DNA of 64,000 nucleotides from Streptomyces sp. NRRL F-5630 (GTDB lineage: Bacteria; Actinomycetota; Actinomycetes; Streptomycetales; Streptomycetaceae): assembly GCF_000719475.1 (NCBI RefSeq), contig NZ_JOGO01000015.1:32560-96559 (forward strand), in the 5' to 3' direction. Positions 35,506 to 44,218 of this stretch are shown piece by piece. Under the pieces are notes generated by a model, which had not been told where the DNA came from, did not search any database, and was given only the letters and a program-made list of their open reading frames with translations. Numbering within the stretch: the first letter of the stretch is position 1; every line of letters begins with the position of its first letter. The position numbers and the translations under genes were made by a program.

Positions 35506-37221
35506 ATGTCTTCTCCCGCCACTGCCAGGACCGATTTCTTCGCACGGCACGAGGGGCTGCTCCGCGCGGCCGCCGAGGCGATCGCCACGCGCGGTTTCCA
35601 CTCGGCCTACCCCGAGTCTCCGAGCAAGTCCGTCTACGGCGAGGAGGCCCCCGAGGCCGGCGAGCGCGCCTTCCGCGCCCTGCTCGACCGGCCCTTCGAG
35701 CTGCCGGGCCACCCCGGCGAGGCGGGGGCGGTGGGCGAGGAGGTCTCCCCGTACGGGCTGCGGCTCGGCATCACGTACCCGAGGCTCGACCCGCGCGAGG
35801 CGGTGGCCACCGCGAAGGCGGCGGGCCGCGCCTGGCGCCGCGCGAGCCCCGACATGCGGGCCGGGGTCGCGGCCGAGATCCTCGCCCGGCTCAACGCGGC
35901 GAGCTTCCAGATGGCGCACGCGGTGCACCACACGACCGGGCAGCCCTTCGTCATGGCCTTCCAGGCCGGTGGCGCGAACGCCCAGGACCGCGGCCTCGAA
36001 GCCGTCGCGTACGGCTGGGTCGCGCAGCGCCAGGCGCCCGCGGCCGCGACGTGGGCGAAGCCGATGCGCAAGGGCGAGCCGCTGACCCTGGAGAAGACGT
36101 TCACGCCCGTCGGGCGCGGCGTCTCGCTGCTCATCGCGTGCAACACCTTCCCGACGTGGAACGGCTACCCGGGCCTCTTCGCGAGCCTCGTGACGGGGAA
36201 CCCGGTCGTCGTCAAGCCGCACCCCGCCGCCGTGCTGCCGCTCGCGCTGAGCGTCCGCGTGGCCCGCGAGGTGCTCGCCGAGGCGGGTTTCGACCCGGAC
36301 ACGGTGCTGCTCGCCGCCGAGGCCCCCGAGGACCGCGTCGCGGCGACGCTCGCGACCGACCCCGACGTGCGGATCATCGACTTCACGGGATCGACCGGCT
36401 TCGGCGACTGGCTGGAGCGGAACGCCCCTCAGGCCGCCGTGCACACCGAGAAGGCCGGGCTCAACACGGTCGTCCTCGACTCGACCGCCGACTACAAGGG
36501 CCTGCTGCGCAACCTGGCGTTCTCCCTGTCGCTCTACAGCGGCCAGATGTGCACGACGCCGCAGAACCTGTACGTGCCCCGCGAGGGCTTCGCGACCGAC
36601 CAGGGCGTCAAGACGCCCGAGGTCTTCGCCGCCGACCTCGCCGAGGCGCTCGGCAAGCTGCTCGGCGACCCGCAGCGCGCCGCGGGGACGCTCGGCGCGC
36701 TCACCGGCGAGGCCGTGCGCGAGCGGATCGAGAAGGCGCGCGCCCTGGGGGGCACGCGATTCGGCGGCGAGCCGCTGACCCACCCGGAGTACCCCGAGGC
36801 CGTGCTGCGCACGCCGCTCGTGACGGTGCTCGACGCCGCGCGGGACGCGGAGACGTACCGCGCCGAGTGGTTCGGGCCGATCTCCTTCGTCATCGCGACC
36901 GACTCCACCGAGCACTCCATCGACCTGCTGCGCGAGACGATCTCGGCGCACGGGGCCCTCACCGCGAGCGTGCACTCCACGCGCGAGGACGTCCTGGAGG
37001 CGACCCGCGAGGCCGCGCTCGACGCGGGTGTGCACCTCGCCGAGAACTTCACCGGGCAGGTCTTCGTCAACCAGACCGCCGCCTTCAGCGACTACCACGG
37101 CTCGCAGGCCAACCCCGCCGCTTCGGCGACCCTCAGCGACTGGGCCTTCGTCACTGGGCGCTTCGCCGTGCTCCAGTCCCGCCGTCCGGCGGCCGCGACC
37201 GAGGAGGCCACGGGTGCCTGA
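35506..37221 (+). CDS. paaN: PaaN, ring-cleavage aldehyde dehydrogenase of phenylacetate pathway
   Basis: A 571-aa aldehyde-dehydrogenase-superfamily protein of the PaaN type. FFARHEGLLRAAAEAIATRGFHSAYPESPS at the start (split by a turn), LLIACNTFPTWNGYPGLFASL, IDFTGSTGFGDWLE and YSGQMCTTPQNLYVP (with the catalytic Cys) are characteristic. It stands in for the dehydrogenase half of PaaZ, oxidising the semialdehyde formed after ring opening. It lacks the fused MaoC hydratase of PaaZ, so the hydrolase partner must be another hydratase, possibly the gene at 38422 or one elsewhere. Confidence 0.93.
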   Translation: MSSPATARTDFFARHEGLLRAAAEAIATRGFHSAYPESPSKSVYGEEAPEAGERAFRALLDRPFELPGHPGEAGAVGEEVSPYGLRLGITYPRLDPREAVATAKAAGRAWRRASPDMRAGVAAEILARLNAASFQMAHAVHHTTGQPFVMAFQAGGANAQDRGLEAVAYGWVAQRQAPAAATWAKPMRKGEPLTLEKTFTPVGRGVSLLIACNTFPTWNGYPGLFASLVTGNPVVVKPHPAAVLPLALSVRVAREVLAEAGFDPDTVLLAAEAPEDRVAATLATDPDVRIIDFTGSTGFGDWLERNAPQAAVHTEKAGLNTVVLDSTADYKGLLRNLAFSLSLYSGQMCTTPQNLYVPREGFATDQGVKTPEVFAADLAEALGKLLGDPQRAAGTLGALTGEAVRERIEKARALGGTRFGGEPLTHPEYPEAVLRTPLVTVLDAARDAETYRAEWFGPISFVIATDSTEHSIDLLRETISAHGALTASVHSTREDVLEATREAALDAGVHLAENFTGQVFVNQTAAFSDYHGSQANPAASATLSDWAFVTGRFAVLQSRRPAAATEEATGA

Positions 37222-38425
37222 GGACGTCTACCTGATCGACGGGGCCCGTACCCCGCAGGGCCGGTACGGCGGCGCGCTCGCCTCCGTCCGCCCCGACGAC
37301 CTCGCCGCGCTCGTCGTCGGTGAGGCGGTGCGGCGGGCCGGGGTGCCCGCCGAGGCGATCGACGAGGTGATCCTCGGCGCCGCCAACCAGGCCGGTGAGG
37401 ACAACCGCGACGTGGCCCGTATGGCGGTGCTCCTCGCGGGCCTGCCGCACACCGTGCCGGGCTACACCGTGAACCGCCTGTGCGCCTCGGGGCTCACCGC
37501 GGTCGCCTCGGCCGCGCAGGCGATCCGCGCCGGGGAGGCGGAGATCGCCGTGGCGGGCGGTGTCGAGTCGATGACCCGCGCCCCCTGGGTCATGGCGAAG
37601 CCGGGGACGCCGTGGGCGAAGCCCGGCGAGGTCTTCGACACCTCGCTCGGCTGGCGCTTCACCAACCCGCGCTTCACCGCCGCCGACCGCGCCGCGCCTC
37701 CCGGCGAGATCCGTACGACGCTCAGCATGGGCGAGACGGGCGAGGAGGTCGCGGCCCTCGACGGGACGACCCGCGAGCAGTCCGACGCCTTCGCGCTGCG
37801 CAGCCACCAGCGGGCCGTCGCGGCGCAGGAGGCCGGGCACTTCGACCGCGAGATCGTCGCCGTGCCCGTCAAGGACGGCGAGGTCACCCGGGACGAGGGT
37901 CCGCGCCCGGGGTCCTCGATGGAGAAGCTCGGCAAGCTCCGCACCGTCTTCCGCGCCGACGGCATCGTGACGGCGGGGTCCGCCTCGCCGCTCTCGGACG
38001 GCGCCTCGGCACTCCTCGTGGCGAGCGCGGCGGCCGTGGAGCGGTACGGCCTCACGCCGCGGGCCCGTATCGTCGCCTCGGCCTCGGCCGGGGTCGAGCC
38101 GCACCTCATGGGCCTCGGCCCGGTGCCGGCGACGCGCAAGGCCCTCGACCGGGCGGGCTGGTCGGCCGGCGACCTCGGGGCCGTCGAGCTGAACGAGGCG
38201 TTCGCCGCGCAGGCGATCGGCGTCATCGACCGGCTCGGCCTGGACGACGCGCTCGTCAACGCGGACGGCGGCGCGATCGCGCTCGGCCACCCGCTCGGCT
38301 GCTCCGGCTCGCGCATTCTGCTGACCCTCCTGGGCCGTATGGAGCGCGAGGACGCGGCGAAGGGCCTCGCGACGCTGTGCGTGGGCGTCGGCCAGGGGGT
38401 CGCGATGCTCGTGGAGCGGGTGTGA
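37214..38425 (+). CDS. paaJ: Thiolase (3-oxoadipyl-CoA / acetyl-CoA acyltransferase)
   Basis: A 403-aa thiolase with Cys90 in VNRLCASGLTA as the acyl-accepting residue, NEAFAAQ, and GGAIALGHPLGCSGSR with the catalytic His and Cys. GAARTPQGRYGG-type start (DGARTPQGRYGGALASVRPDDL) resembles the 3-oxoadipyl-CoA thiolases PaaJ/PcaF, which yield succinyl-CoA plus acetyl-CoA. The GTG start, 8 bp inside the end of paaN, has GGAGG ahead of it. The symbol rests on context. Confidence 0.92.
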   Translation: MPEDVYLIDGARTPQGRYGGALASVRPDDLAALVVGEAVRRAGVPAEAIDEVILGAANQAGEDNRDVARMAVLLAGLPHTVPGYTVNRLCASGLTAVASAAQAIRAGEAEIAVAGGVESMTRAPWVMAKPGTPWAKPGEVFDTSLGWRFTNPRFTAADRAAPPGEIRTTLSMGETGEEVAALDGTTREQSDAFALRSHQRAVAAQEAGHFDREIVAVPVKDGEVTRDEGPRPGSSMEKLGKLRTVFRADGIVTAGSASPLSDGASALLVASAAAVERYGLTPRARIVASASAGVEPHLMGLGPVPATRKALDRAGWSAGDLGAVELNEAFAAQAIGVIDRLGLDDALVNADGGAIALGHPLGCSGSRILLTLLGRMEREDAAKGLATLCVGVGQGVAMLVERV

Positions 38426-39363
38426 GCGGCGTGAGCGGCACGGGGGGCGCGGACGGCACGGGCGGCCCGGACGGTTTCGGGGGCGGGGAGAGCGTGAACG
38501 GCGGGCGGGGCTTCCCCGGCGACCCGTACGAGGACCTCGCCGCGCGTTCCTTCGGGACGCTCGCCGTCGAGGTGCGCGAGGACCGCGTGGTCGTGACGCT
38601 CGACCGCCCCGAGGCGCGCAACGCGATCAGCGGGCGCATGATCCGCGAACTGCACACGGTGTGCGCCTGGCTGGAGGAGCATCCCCGGATGCTCCTCCTG
38701 ACCGGGGCCGGGGGCTCCTTCGCGGGCGGCGCCGACATCGCCGAGCTGCTGGAGCGGGGCCGGGACCAGGCACTCCAGGGTGTCAACAGCCGGCTCTTCG
38801 AGCGGGTCCGCAGGCTGCCGATGCCGACGCTCGCCGCCGTGGACGGCTGGGCGCTGGGCGGAGGCGCCGAGCTGAGCTACGCCTGCGACCTGCGTCTGGC
38901 GGGGCCGAAGGCCGCCTTCGGGAACCCGGAGCCGGGCCTCGGCATCCTCGCGGCGGCGGGGGCCGCCTGGCGACTGCCCGAGCTGGTCGGCGAGTCGGTC
39001 GCCAAGCAGGTGCTGCTCGCCGGGCGCACCCTGGACGCGCGGGCGGCGCTCGCGTGCGGGCTCGTCATGGACGTCGTACCGGCAGAGACGCTGCTCGACG
39101 AGGCGCACGCGGTGCTCGACCGGATGGCGAAGTCGTCCGCGACGGCACTGCGGCTGACGAAGCTCGTCGTGGACGCGCCCGGGGCGCACCCGGTCGCCGA
39201 CGACCTCGCGCAGGCCGTGCTGTTCGAGGGGCAGGACAAGAAGGACCGCATGACGAGATTCCTGGACCGCAAGCGGGACCGGGGAGCGAGCGGCGGGAAC
39301 ACCGGGAACAGGGGCTCCGGCACGCCGGGGACCGACAGCGAGCGGACGGAGGGCCGGGCATGA
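38422..39363 (+). CDS. Enoyl-CoA hydratase/isomerase (PaaF/PaaG-type)
   Basis: A 313-aa crotonase-fold enzyme. After a Gly/Ser-rich 35-residue leader come VTLDRPEARNAISGRMIREL, the oxyanion-hole strand GGSFAGGADIAELL, GWALGGGAELSYACDLRLAG and FGNPEPGLGI. The GTG start overlaps the thiolase stop (GTGA); another GTG 9 bp on is possible. Position suggests the hydratase or ring isomerase step of phenylacetate degradation. PaaF and PaaG cannot be separated with confidence, and only one such gene is present here. The C-terminus is a charged, disordered-looking tail. Confidence 0.88.
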   Translation: MSGVSGTGGADGTGGPDGFGGGESVNGGRGFPGDPYEDLAARSFGTLAVEVREDRVVVTLDRPEARNAISGRMIRELHTVCAWLEEHPRMLLLTGAGGSFAGGADIAELLERGRDQALQGVNSRLFERVRRLPMPTLAAVDGWALGGGAELSYACDLRLAGPKAAFGNPEPGLGILAAAGAAWRLPELVGESVAKQVLLAGRTLDARAALACGLVMDVVPAETLLDEAHAVLDRMAKSSATALRLTKLVVDAPGAHPVADDLAQAVLFEGQDKKDRMTRFLDRKRDRGASGGNTGNRGSGTPGTDSERTEGRA

Positions 39364-40220
39364 GCGCGGCAGTGCCCCGGCGGGCCGGGGTCATCGGTGG
39401 CGGGCGGATGGGCGCGGGCATCGCGCAGTCCTTCGCCACGGCGGGCGCGGCCGTGACGGTCGTCGAGCAGGACGAGACGGCGGCGGCGAAGGTGCGCGAC
39501 CGCGTCGCGGGCTCCCTGGAGCGGGCCGCGAAGCGCGGGCTGCTGCCCGCGGCGCCAGACGAGATCCTCGGGCGGCTCACCTTCGTGGGCGACGTGAGCG
39601 GGCTCCCCGCCGACGCGGACGTCGTCGTCGAGGCCGTACCGGAGAACGCGGGCCTCAAGGCGCAGCTGCTGGCGGCGGCCGAACGGGTCGTCGGCGCGGA
39701 CACCGTCCTCGCGACCAACACCAGCTCGCTGTCCGTCACCGAGCTCTCGGCCTCCCTCGCGCGCCCCCACCGCTTCCTCGGGATGCACTTCTTCAACCCG
39801 GTGCCCGCGTCCGCGCTCGTCGAGCTGGTCGTCCCCGAGGCCACCGAGCGGGCCGTCGTGGACCTCGCGCTGGACTGGACGGCGGGGCTCGGCAAGAAGG
39901 ATGTCGTCGTCAAGGACTCGCCGGGCTTCGCGAGCAGCCGCCTCGGCGTCGCGCTCGGCCTGGAGGCGATCCGCATGGTCGAGGAGGGAGTCGCCGAACC
40001 GCAGGCCATCGACGACGCCATGAGCCTCGGCTACAAGCACCCGATGGGCCCACTGCGCCTCACCGACCTCGTGGGCCTCGACGTGCGGCTCGCGATCGCC
40101 GAGTACCTGCACAGCACGCTCGGCGAGCGGTTCGCGCCGCCCGCGCTGCTCCGCGAGAAGGTCGCGCGCGGTGAACTGGGGCGCTCGACCGGACAGGGCT
40201 TCTACTCGTGGAACGACTGA
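39360..40220 (+). CDS. paaH: 3-hydroxyacyl-CoA dehydrogenase
   Basis: A 286-aa NAD-dependent enzyme with the Rossmann motif [58 protein letters not shown] with the catalytic His, and a C-terminal [19 protein letters not shown] domain. In the paa pathway it oxidises 3-hydroxyadipyl-CoA to 3-oxoadipyl-CoA for the thiolase. Its ATG overlaps the hydratase stop. Some nomenclatures call this gene paaC in non-E. coli schemes. Confidence 0.93.
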   Translation: MSAAVPRRAGVIGGGRMGAGIAQSFATAGAAVTVVEQDETAAAKVRDRVAGSLERAAKRGLLPAAPDEILGRLTFVGDVSGLPADADVVVEAVPENAGLKAQLLAAAERVVGADTVLATNTSSLSVTELSASLARPHRFLGMHFFNPVPASALVELVVPEATERAVVDLALDWTAGLGKKDVVVKDSPGFASSRLGVALGLEAIRMVEEGVAEPQAIDDAMSLGYKHPMGPLRLTDLVGLDVRLAIAEYLHSTLGERFAPPALLREKVARGELGRSTGQGFYSWND

Positions 40221-40278
40221 ACGCGACGGCGGAACCGGCGACGACACCTACGACAGCTACCGGAAGGAGGGGCGGACG

Positions 40279-41253
40279 ATGACCGAGCACACCGCGCCCC
40301 CGCACGAGGACGAGCTGAGCGCCCACTTCGACGCGACGATCGCGCGCGACCAGCGCGTCGAGCCGCGCGACTGGATGCCGGAGGCGTACCGCAAGACGCT
40401 CGTGCGCCAGATCGCCCAGCACGCGCACTCCGAGATCATCGGGATGCAGCCGGAGGGCGACTGGATCACGAAGGCGCCCTCGCTGCGCCGCAAGGCGATC
40501 CTCTTCGCGAAGGTCCAGGACGAGGCGGGCCACGGCCTCTACCTCTACAGCGCCGCCGAGACGCTGGGCGCCGACCGCGCCGAGCTGACCGAGATGCTGA
40601 TCGAGGGCCGCCAGAAGTACTCCTCGATCTTCAACTACCCGACCCCGACCTTCGCCGATGTCGGTGTCATCGGCTGGTTCGTGGACGGCGCCGCGATCTG
40701 CAACCAGGTGCCGCTGTGCCGGTGCAGCTACGGCCCCTACGCCCGCGCGATGATCCGCGTCTGCAAGGAGGAATCCTTCCACCAGCGGCAGGGCTACGAA
40801 CTCCTCCTGACGATGATGCGCGGCACCGAGGCCCAGCGCCGGATGGTGCAGGAGGCCGTGGACCGCTGGTGGTGGCCCTCGCTCATGATGTTCGGGCCGC
40901 CCGACGGGGACTCGCCGCACTCGGCGAAGTCGATGGCTTGGCGCATCAAGCGGCACTCCAACGACGAACTGCGCCAGCGCTTCGTCGACATGACGGTGCC
41001 GCAGGCGGAGCACCTCGGCGTCACGCTCCCCGACCCGGAGCTGCGCTGGAACGAGGAGCGCGGCAGGCACGACTTCGGCACCCCGGACTTCGAGGAGCTG
41101 AAGCAGGTCATCTCGGGCAACGGCCCGTGCAACGCGGAGCGGGTCGCGCGGCGCAGGTCCGCGCACGAGAACGGCGCCTGGGTGCGCGAGGCGGCCGCGG
41201 CACACGCGGCCAGGCACGCGGGCGACCGCGGGAAGACGGAGGCCGCGGCATGA
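40279..41253 (+). CDS. paaA: Phenylacetyl-CoA epoxidase catalytic subunit PaaA
   Basis: A 324-aa ferritin-like di-iron protein. The carboxylate/His pattern is visible in [36 protein letters not shown] and [15 protein letters not shown], the E-x2-H type iron ligands of PaaA. It epoxidises the ring of phenylacetyl-CoA in a complex with PaaB, PaaC and the PaaE reductase. AAGGAGGGG precedes the ATG. A 58-bp gap from paaH is the first real spacing in the operon. Confidence 0.97.
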   Translation: MTEHTAPPHEDELSAHFDATIARDQRVEPRDWMPEAYRKTLVRQIAQHAHSEIIGMQPEGDWITKAPSLRRKAILFAKVQDEAGHGLYLYSAAETLGADRAELTEMLIEGRQKYSSIFNYPTPTFADVGVIGWFVDGAAICNQVPLCRCSYGPYARAMIRVCKEESFHQRQGYELLLTMMRGTEAQRRMVQEAVDRWWWPSLMMFGPPDGDSPHSAKSMAWRIKRHSNDELRQRFVDMTVPQAEHLGVTLPDPELRWNEERGRHDFGTPDFEELKQVISGNGPCNAERVARRRSAHENGAWVREAAAAHAARHAGDRGKTEAAA

Positions 41254-41567
41254 GCGGGACGGACGAGAAGAAGGCGGCGGCCCCGAAGGACTCCTGGCCG
41301 CTGTACGAGATCTTCGTACGGGGCAAGCGGGGCCTGAACCACGTGCACGTCGGCTCGCTGCACGCGGCCGACGACCGGATGGCGCTGACCAACGCGCGCG
41401 ACCTGTACACCCGGCGCAACGAGGGCGTCTCGATCTGGGCGGTGCGCAGCGAGGACATCGCGGCCTCGGCGCCGGACGAGAAGGACCCCTTCTTCGCGCC
41501 GAGCGGCGACAAGGTCTACCGGCACCCCACGTTCTACGACATCCCCGCGGACGTCCCGCACATCTGA
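41250..41567 (+). CDS. paaB: Phenylacetyl-CoA epoxidase subunit PaaB
   Basis: A 105-aa small subunit of the epoxidase. [20 protein letters not shown] and [19 protein letters not shown] are the family signatures, with the [15 protein letters not shown] ending. It bridges the PaaAC heterodimers and carries no metal. It is coupled to paaA by ATGA. Confidence 0.96.
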   Translation: MSGTDEKKAAAPKDSWPLYEIFVRGKRGLNHVHVGSLHAADDRMALTNARDLYTRRNEGVSIWAVRSEDIAASAPDEKDPFFAPSGDKVYRHPTFYDIPADVPHI

Positions 41568-41705
41568 GATGCCCGTCCGCCTCCACCGGGAGGCGCCGTC
41601 CGCCCGTCGGGCGCTGCCACCCCTGGGGCACGGTCCGCCCGTGGGGCGCCGTCTCCCCGGGAGGCGCTCCCGCTTCCCAGAGTTCTTCAAGGAGTTGTGG
41701 TCGCA
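41568..41705. repeat. Repeat-rich spacer inside the paa operon
   Basis: 138 bp between paaB and paaC, where overlaps are the rule elsewhere in this operon. It contains two copies each of CCGGGAGGCGC and GGTCCGCCCGT-like or CGTCCGCCCGT sequences, partly complementary to one another, so the mRNA can fold into alternative stems. It may tune the paaC/paaD level or be neutral. Confidence 0.5.
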
Positions 41706-42560
41706 ATGAGCGACGATCACCTGTCGCTGGCCGCCGACGCCGCCGAGGGCGACGGTCACTGGGCCTTCGGCACCGGGTTCGAGGACCCGCTGCACGGCGT
41801 GGACACGACCGTGCCCGAGGGGGTGGACACGGCGGCGCTCGCGGCGCTGTGCCTCGCCCTCGGCGACGACGCGCTGGTGAGCGCGCAGCGGCTCGGCGAG
41901 TGGGTCACGGCGGCACCCGAGCTGGAGATCGAGCTCGCCCTCGCCAATATCGGCCTGGACCTCCTGGGCCAGACCCGGCTGCTGTACGCGCGGGCCGGGC
42001 TGCTCGACGGCACGGGCCGCGACGAGGACGCGTATGCGTACTTCCGCGGCGCCGACGCGTTCCGCAACCTGCGGATCACGGAGGTGCCCAACGGCGACTT
42101 CGCCTTCACCGTGCTGCGGCTCCTCGCCCACTCGGCGTGGCGGCTCGCGCTCCTGCGCCGGCTCGTCTCGGCGCCCGACCCGGTCCTCGCGGCCATCGCC
42201 GCGAAGGGGGTCAAGGAGCTGGCGTACCACCGCCAGTTCGCCGCCGACTGGGCGATCCGGCTCGGTGACGGGACCGAGGAGTCGCACCGCAGGACGACGG
42301 AGGCGGCACGCGCGCTCGCACCGCTGCTCGCCGAGTTCCGCCGCGACGAGAGCGCCGCCTTCCTCGGTGTCGACGCCGCCGAGGTGGCGGCGGAGGCCCG
42401 CGAGGTCTGGGAGCAGGTGCTCGGCGCCGCGACCGTGGCCCTCCCCGAGGCCGTCGCGGAGACCGCCGACGGGCGGCGGGGCGAGCACACCGAGCACCTG
42501 GCCCCGCTCCTGGCGGAGCTCCAGGTGGTCGCCCGCGCACACCCGGGCGCGACGTGGTGA
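41706..42560 (+). CDS. paaC: Phenylacetyl-CoA epoxidase structural subunit PaaC
   Basis: A 284-aa ferritin-like, inactive partner of PaaA. DDALVSAQRLGEWVTAAPELEIELALANIGLDLLGQTR (broken by a helix turn), ADAFRNLRITEVPNGDFAFT and LAYHRQFAADWAIRLGDGTE are PaaC signatures. GGAG lies 11 nt before this ATG; the GTG 9 bp upstream would be only 2 nt from it and is less likely. Confidence 0.95.
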   Translation: MSDDHLSLAADAAEGDGHWAFGTGFEDPLHGVDTTVPEGVDTAALAALCLALGDDALVSAQRLGEWVTAAPELEIELALANIGLDLLGQTRLLYARAGLLDGTGRDEDAYAYFRGADAFRNLRITEVPNGDFAFTVLRLLAHSAWRLALLRRLVSAPDPVLAAIAAKGVKELAYHRQFAADWAIRLGDGTEESHRRTTEAARALAPLLAEFRRDESAAFLGVDAAEVAAEAREVWEQVLGAATVALPEAVAETADGRRGEHTEHLAPLLAELQVVARAHPGATW

Positions 42561-43102
42561 GCGCGGCGGCCCCGGTGTCCGATCCCCGCCTCCGGGCCGC
42601 CTGGGAGGTGGCCGGGCGGGTGCCGGACCCCGAGCTGCCGATGCTGAGCCTGCGCGACCTCGGGGTGCTGCGCGACCTCGGGTACGAGGAGGACGGGACG
42701 CTCGTCGTGTCGCTCACACCGACGTACTCGGGCTGCCCGGCGATGGCCGAGATGCGCGCGGCGACCGTACGCGCCCTGAACGAGGCCGGTTTCGCGGCGG
42801 TCAGGGTCCGTACCGTGCTCGACCCGCCGTGGACGACGGACTGGATGACGGAGGAGGGCCGCGCGGCCCTCGCCGCCCACCACATCGTCCCCCCGGGCCC
42901 CGCCTCGGGCCCCCGCCGCGGCGGCCCGGTGCCCCTCTCCCTCTCCCCCACCCGTCTCGCGGGCGATACCGGAGCGGTGCGCTGTCCGCAGTGCGGGGCC
43001 GACGACGCCGAGGAGCTGTCCCGGTTCTCCGCGACCTCCTGCCGTTCCCTGCACCGCTGCCGCGCGTGCGGGGAACCGTTCGAGCGGTTCAAGGAGATCT
43101 GA
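42557..43102 (+). CDS. paaD: PaaD, iron-sulfur maturation factor of the epoxidase
   Basis: A 181-aa MIP18/DUF59-type protein. DPELPMLSLRDLGVLRDL and TPTYSGCPAMAEM hold the conserved DPE and cysteine, and the C-terminal zinc-ribbon is CPQCGADD...CRSLHRCRACGEPFERFKEI, the complete PaaD architecture. It supports Fe-S assembly for the epoxidase system. The GTG overlaps the paaC stop (GTGA). The usual next gene, the reductase paaE, does not follow. Confidence 0.95.
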   Translation: MSAAAPVSDPRLRAAWEVAGRVPDPELPMLSLRDLGVLRDLGYEEDGTLVVSLTPTYSGCPAMAEMRAATVRALNEAGFAAVRVRTVLDPPWTTDWMTEEGRAALAAHHIVPPGPASGPRRGGPVPLSLSPTRLAGDTGAVRCPQCGADDAEELSRFSATSCRSLHRCRACGEPFERFKEI

Positions 43103-43436
43103 GCCGAGGGCCCGGCGACGGTCCGGAGGCTGGGCCCGGTCGTCCGCTCGCACGTGTGCCCCTGCCTCCCGCCTTTTCCCTGACGGTGGGGTCGGCGAGA
43201 GCGGCGGAGAGGAGCAGGTGCGGGGGCGGGGGCGTGTGGTGCGGGGGGCGTGTGGCGCCGTCCCGATCACACGTGCCGTGTCACGTGTCGGTGTCACGTG
43301 TCGGTGTCACGTGTCGGTGTCACGTGTCGGTGTCACGTGTCGGTGTCACGCGGACGTGGGCGGTGGGCGTCGGGCGCACGACGTCTGTCTCCCCGTACCA
43401 TGCGTGGCATCCGTCCCACGTGAGGAGTGCGTGCTT
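43103..43436. other. Gap after paaD holding a tandem repeat
   Basis: 334 bp. A GGGCCC...GGGCCC hairpin candidate (43108-43137) may end the paa transcript. The 13-bp repeat follows. No trace of a paaE reductase (no FAD/NAD or plant-type ferredoxin motif) was found in any frame. Confidence 0.6.
43279..43350. repeat. 13-bp perfect tandem repeat, 5.5 copies, with CACGTG core
   Basis: TGTCACGTGTCGG repeats without error from 43279 to 43343, then breaks off at 43350. Every unit contains the palindrome CACGTG, so the motif recurs at 13-bp steps. The array ends about 85 bp before the start of the coiled-coil protein gene, which makes it a possible operator array or a slippage-prone microsatellite. 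It is not CRISPR: there are no unique spacers. Confidence 0.9.
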
Positions 43437-43946
43437 GTGTCCAGCCAGTCAGCCGCCACGATCCGTTCGCGGTACGTCGAGCAGGCCGCGTCGGACCTGG
43501 AGGACAACCGCCGCCGTCAGGAGCAACTGACGGAGGAGCTGCGGGTGTTGCAGCAGGAGGAGAGCCTCCTCACCGACATCCTGAGCCTCACGCAGGGCTT
43601 CGCGCCCTCCCTGCCCGAGCAGGCGCGGGAGCGGGAGCCGGACGTGGGCACCGGACGGCGGACCCGCGCGGTGGGCGGGCAGCGTGCCCGGGTCGTCAAG
43701 CCCGCGAAGAGGAAGTCACCCTCCCCGCTGCTGGGCGATCTGCTGGCCGGACTGCTCGACGCCTCGTCGGAGCCGCGCGCGGCCAAGGACCTGCGCGCGG
43801 AGCTGATGGCGAAGCACCCGGAGCGGTCGCCGACGCCGCAGGTCGTGCGCAACACGCTGGAGTCGCTGGTGGCCAAGGGCCGGCTCCGCCGCCACAAGGA
43901 GGAGCGTTCGGTGCTGTACACGCTCGTCCGTCCGCAGCAGCCCTGA
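43437..43946 (+). CDS. Coiled-coil plus winged-helix protein of unknown function
   Basis: A 169-aa protein. Residues about 10-50 (RYVEQAASDLEDNRRRQEQL...LRVLQQEESLL) form a coiled coil. An Arg/Lys-rich linker follows, and residues about 95-165 (LLDASSEPRAAKDLRAELMA...VVRNTLESLVAKGRLRRHKEE) read as a winged-helix domain ending in a basic wing. It may bind DNA and dimerise through the coiled coil. AGGAG lies 9 nt before the chosen GTG. A perfect tandem repeat lies upstream. I know no named family. Confidence 0.75.
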   Translation: MSSQSAATIRSRYVEQAASDLEDNRRRQEQLTEELRVLQQEESLLTDILSLTQGFAPSLPEQAREREPDVGTGRRTRAVGGQRARVVKPAKRKSPSPLLGDLLAGLLDASSEPRAAKDLRAELMAKHPERSPTPQVVRNTLESLVAKGRLRRHKEERSVLYTLVRPQQP

Positions 43947-44218
43947 ACGGCTTCCGGTTGGGGGGCACGCGCGTGTGCCGCGCTGACGGCACGCCCGGGT
44001 GGCGGGCCGTGGGGAGGGTGGGCTGACCGGGCGCGCTCAGCCCACCCCGGCTCAGCCCGCCCCGCCTCGGGCCACTCCGGCCGCGTTCGCGCCGCACACC
44101 GAAGCCACACCCGTGCCCACACCCGACGCGCACCCAAGCCACATCCGGGCCCGCTCCCCCGCATACCGGCCCCCACACCCGCGCCCACACCCGCGCCCGC
44201 ATACGCGCACCGCTCCCC
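43947..44218. other. Intergenic region with CACACCCG low-complexity repeats
   Basis: 272 bp between two convergent genes. The right part is a run of imperfect CCCACACCCGCG units (clearest at about 44170-44200). No gene, and no clean terminator hairpin, was seen. Confidence 0.5.

Noticed and set aside
43279..43350. CRISPR-like array
   Set aside because: Units are 13 bp and head to tail, with no spacers and no cas genes.
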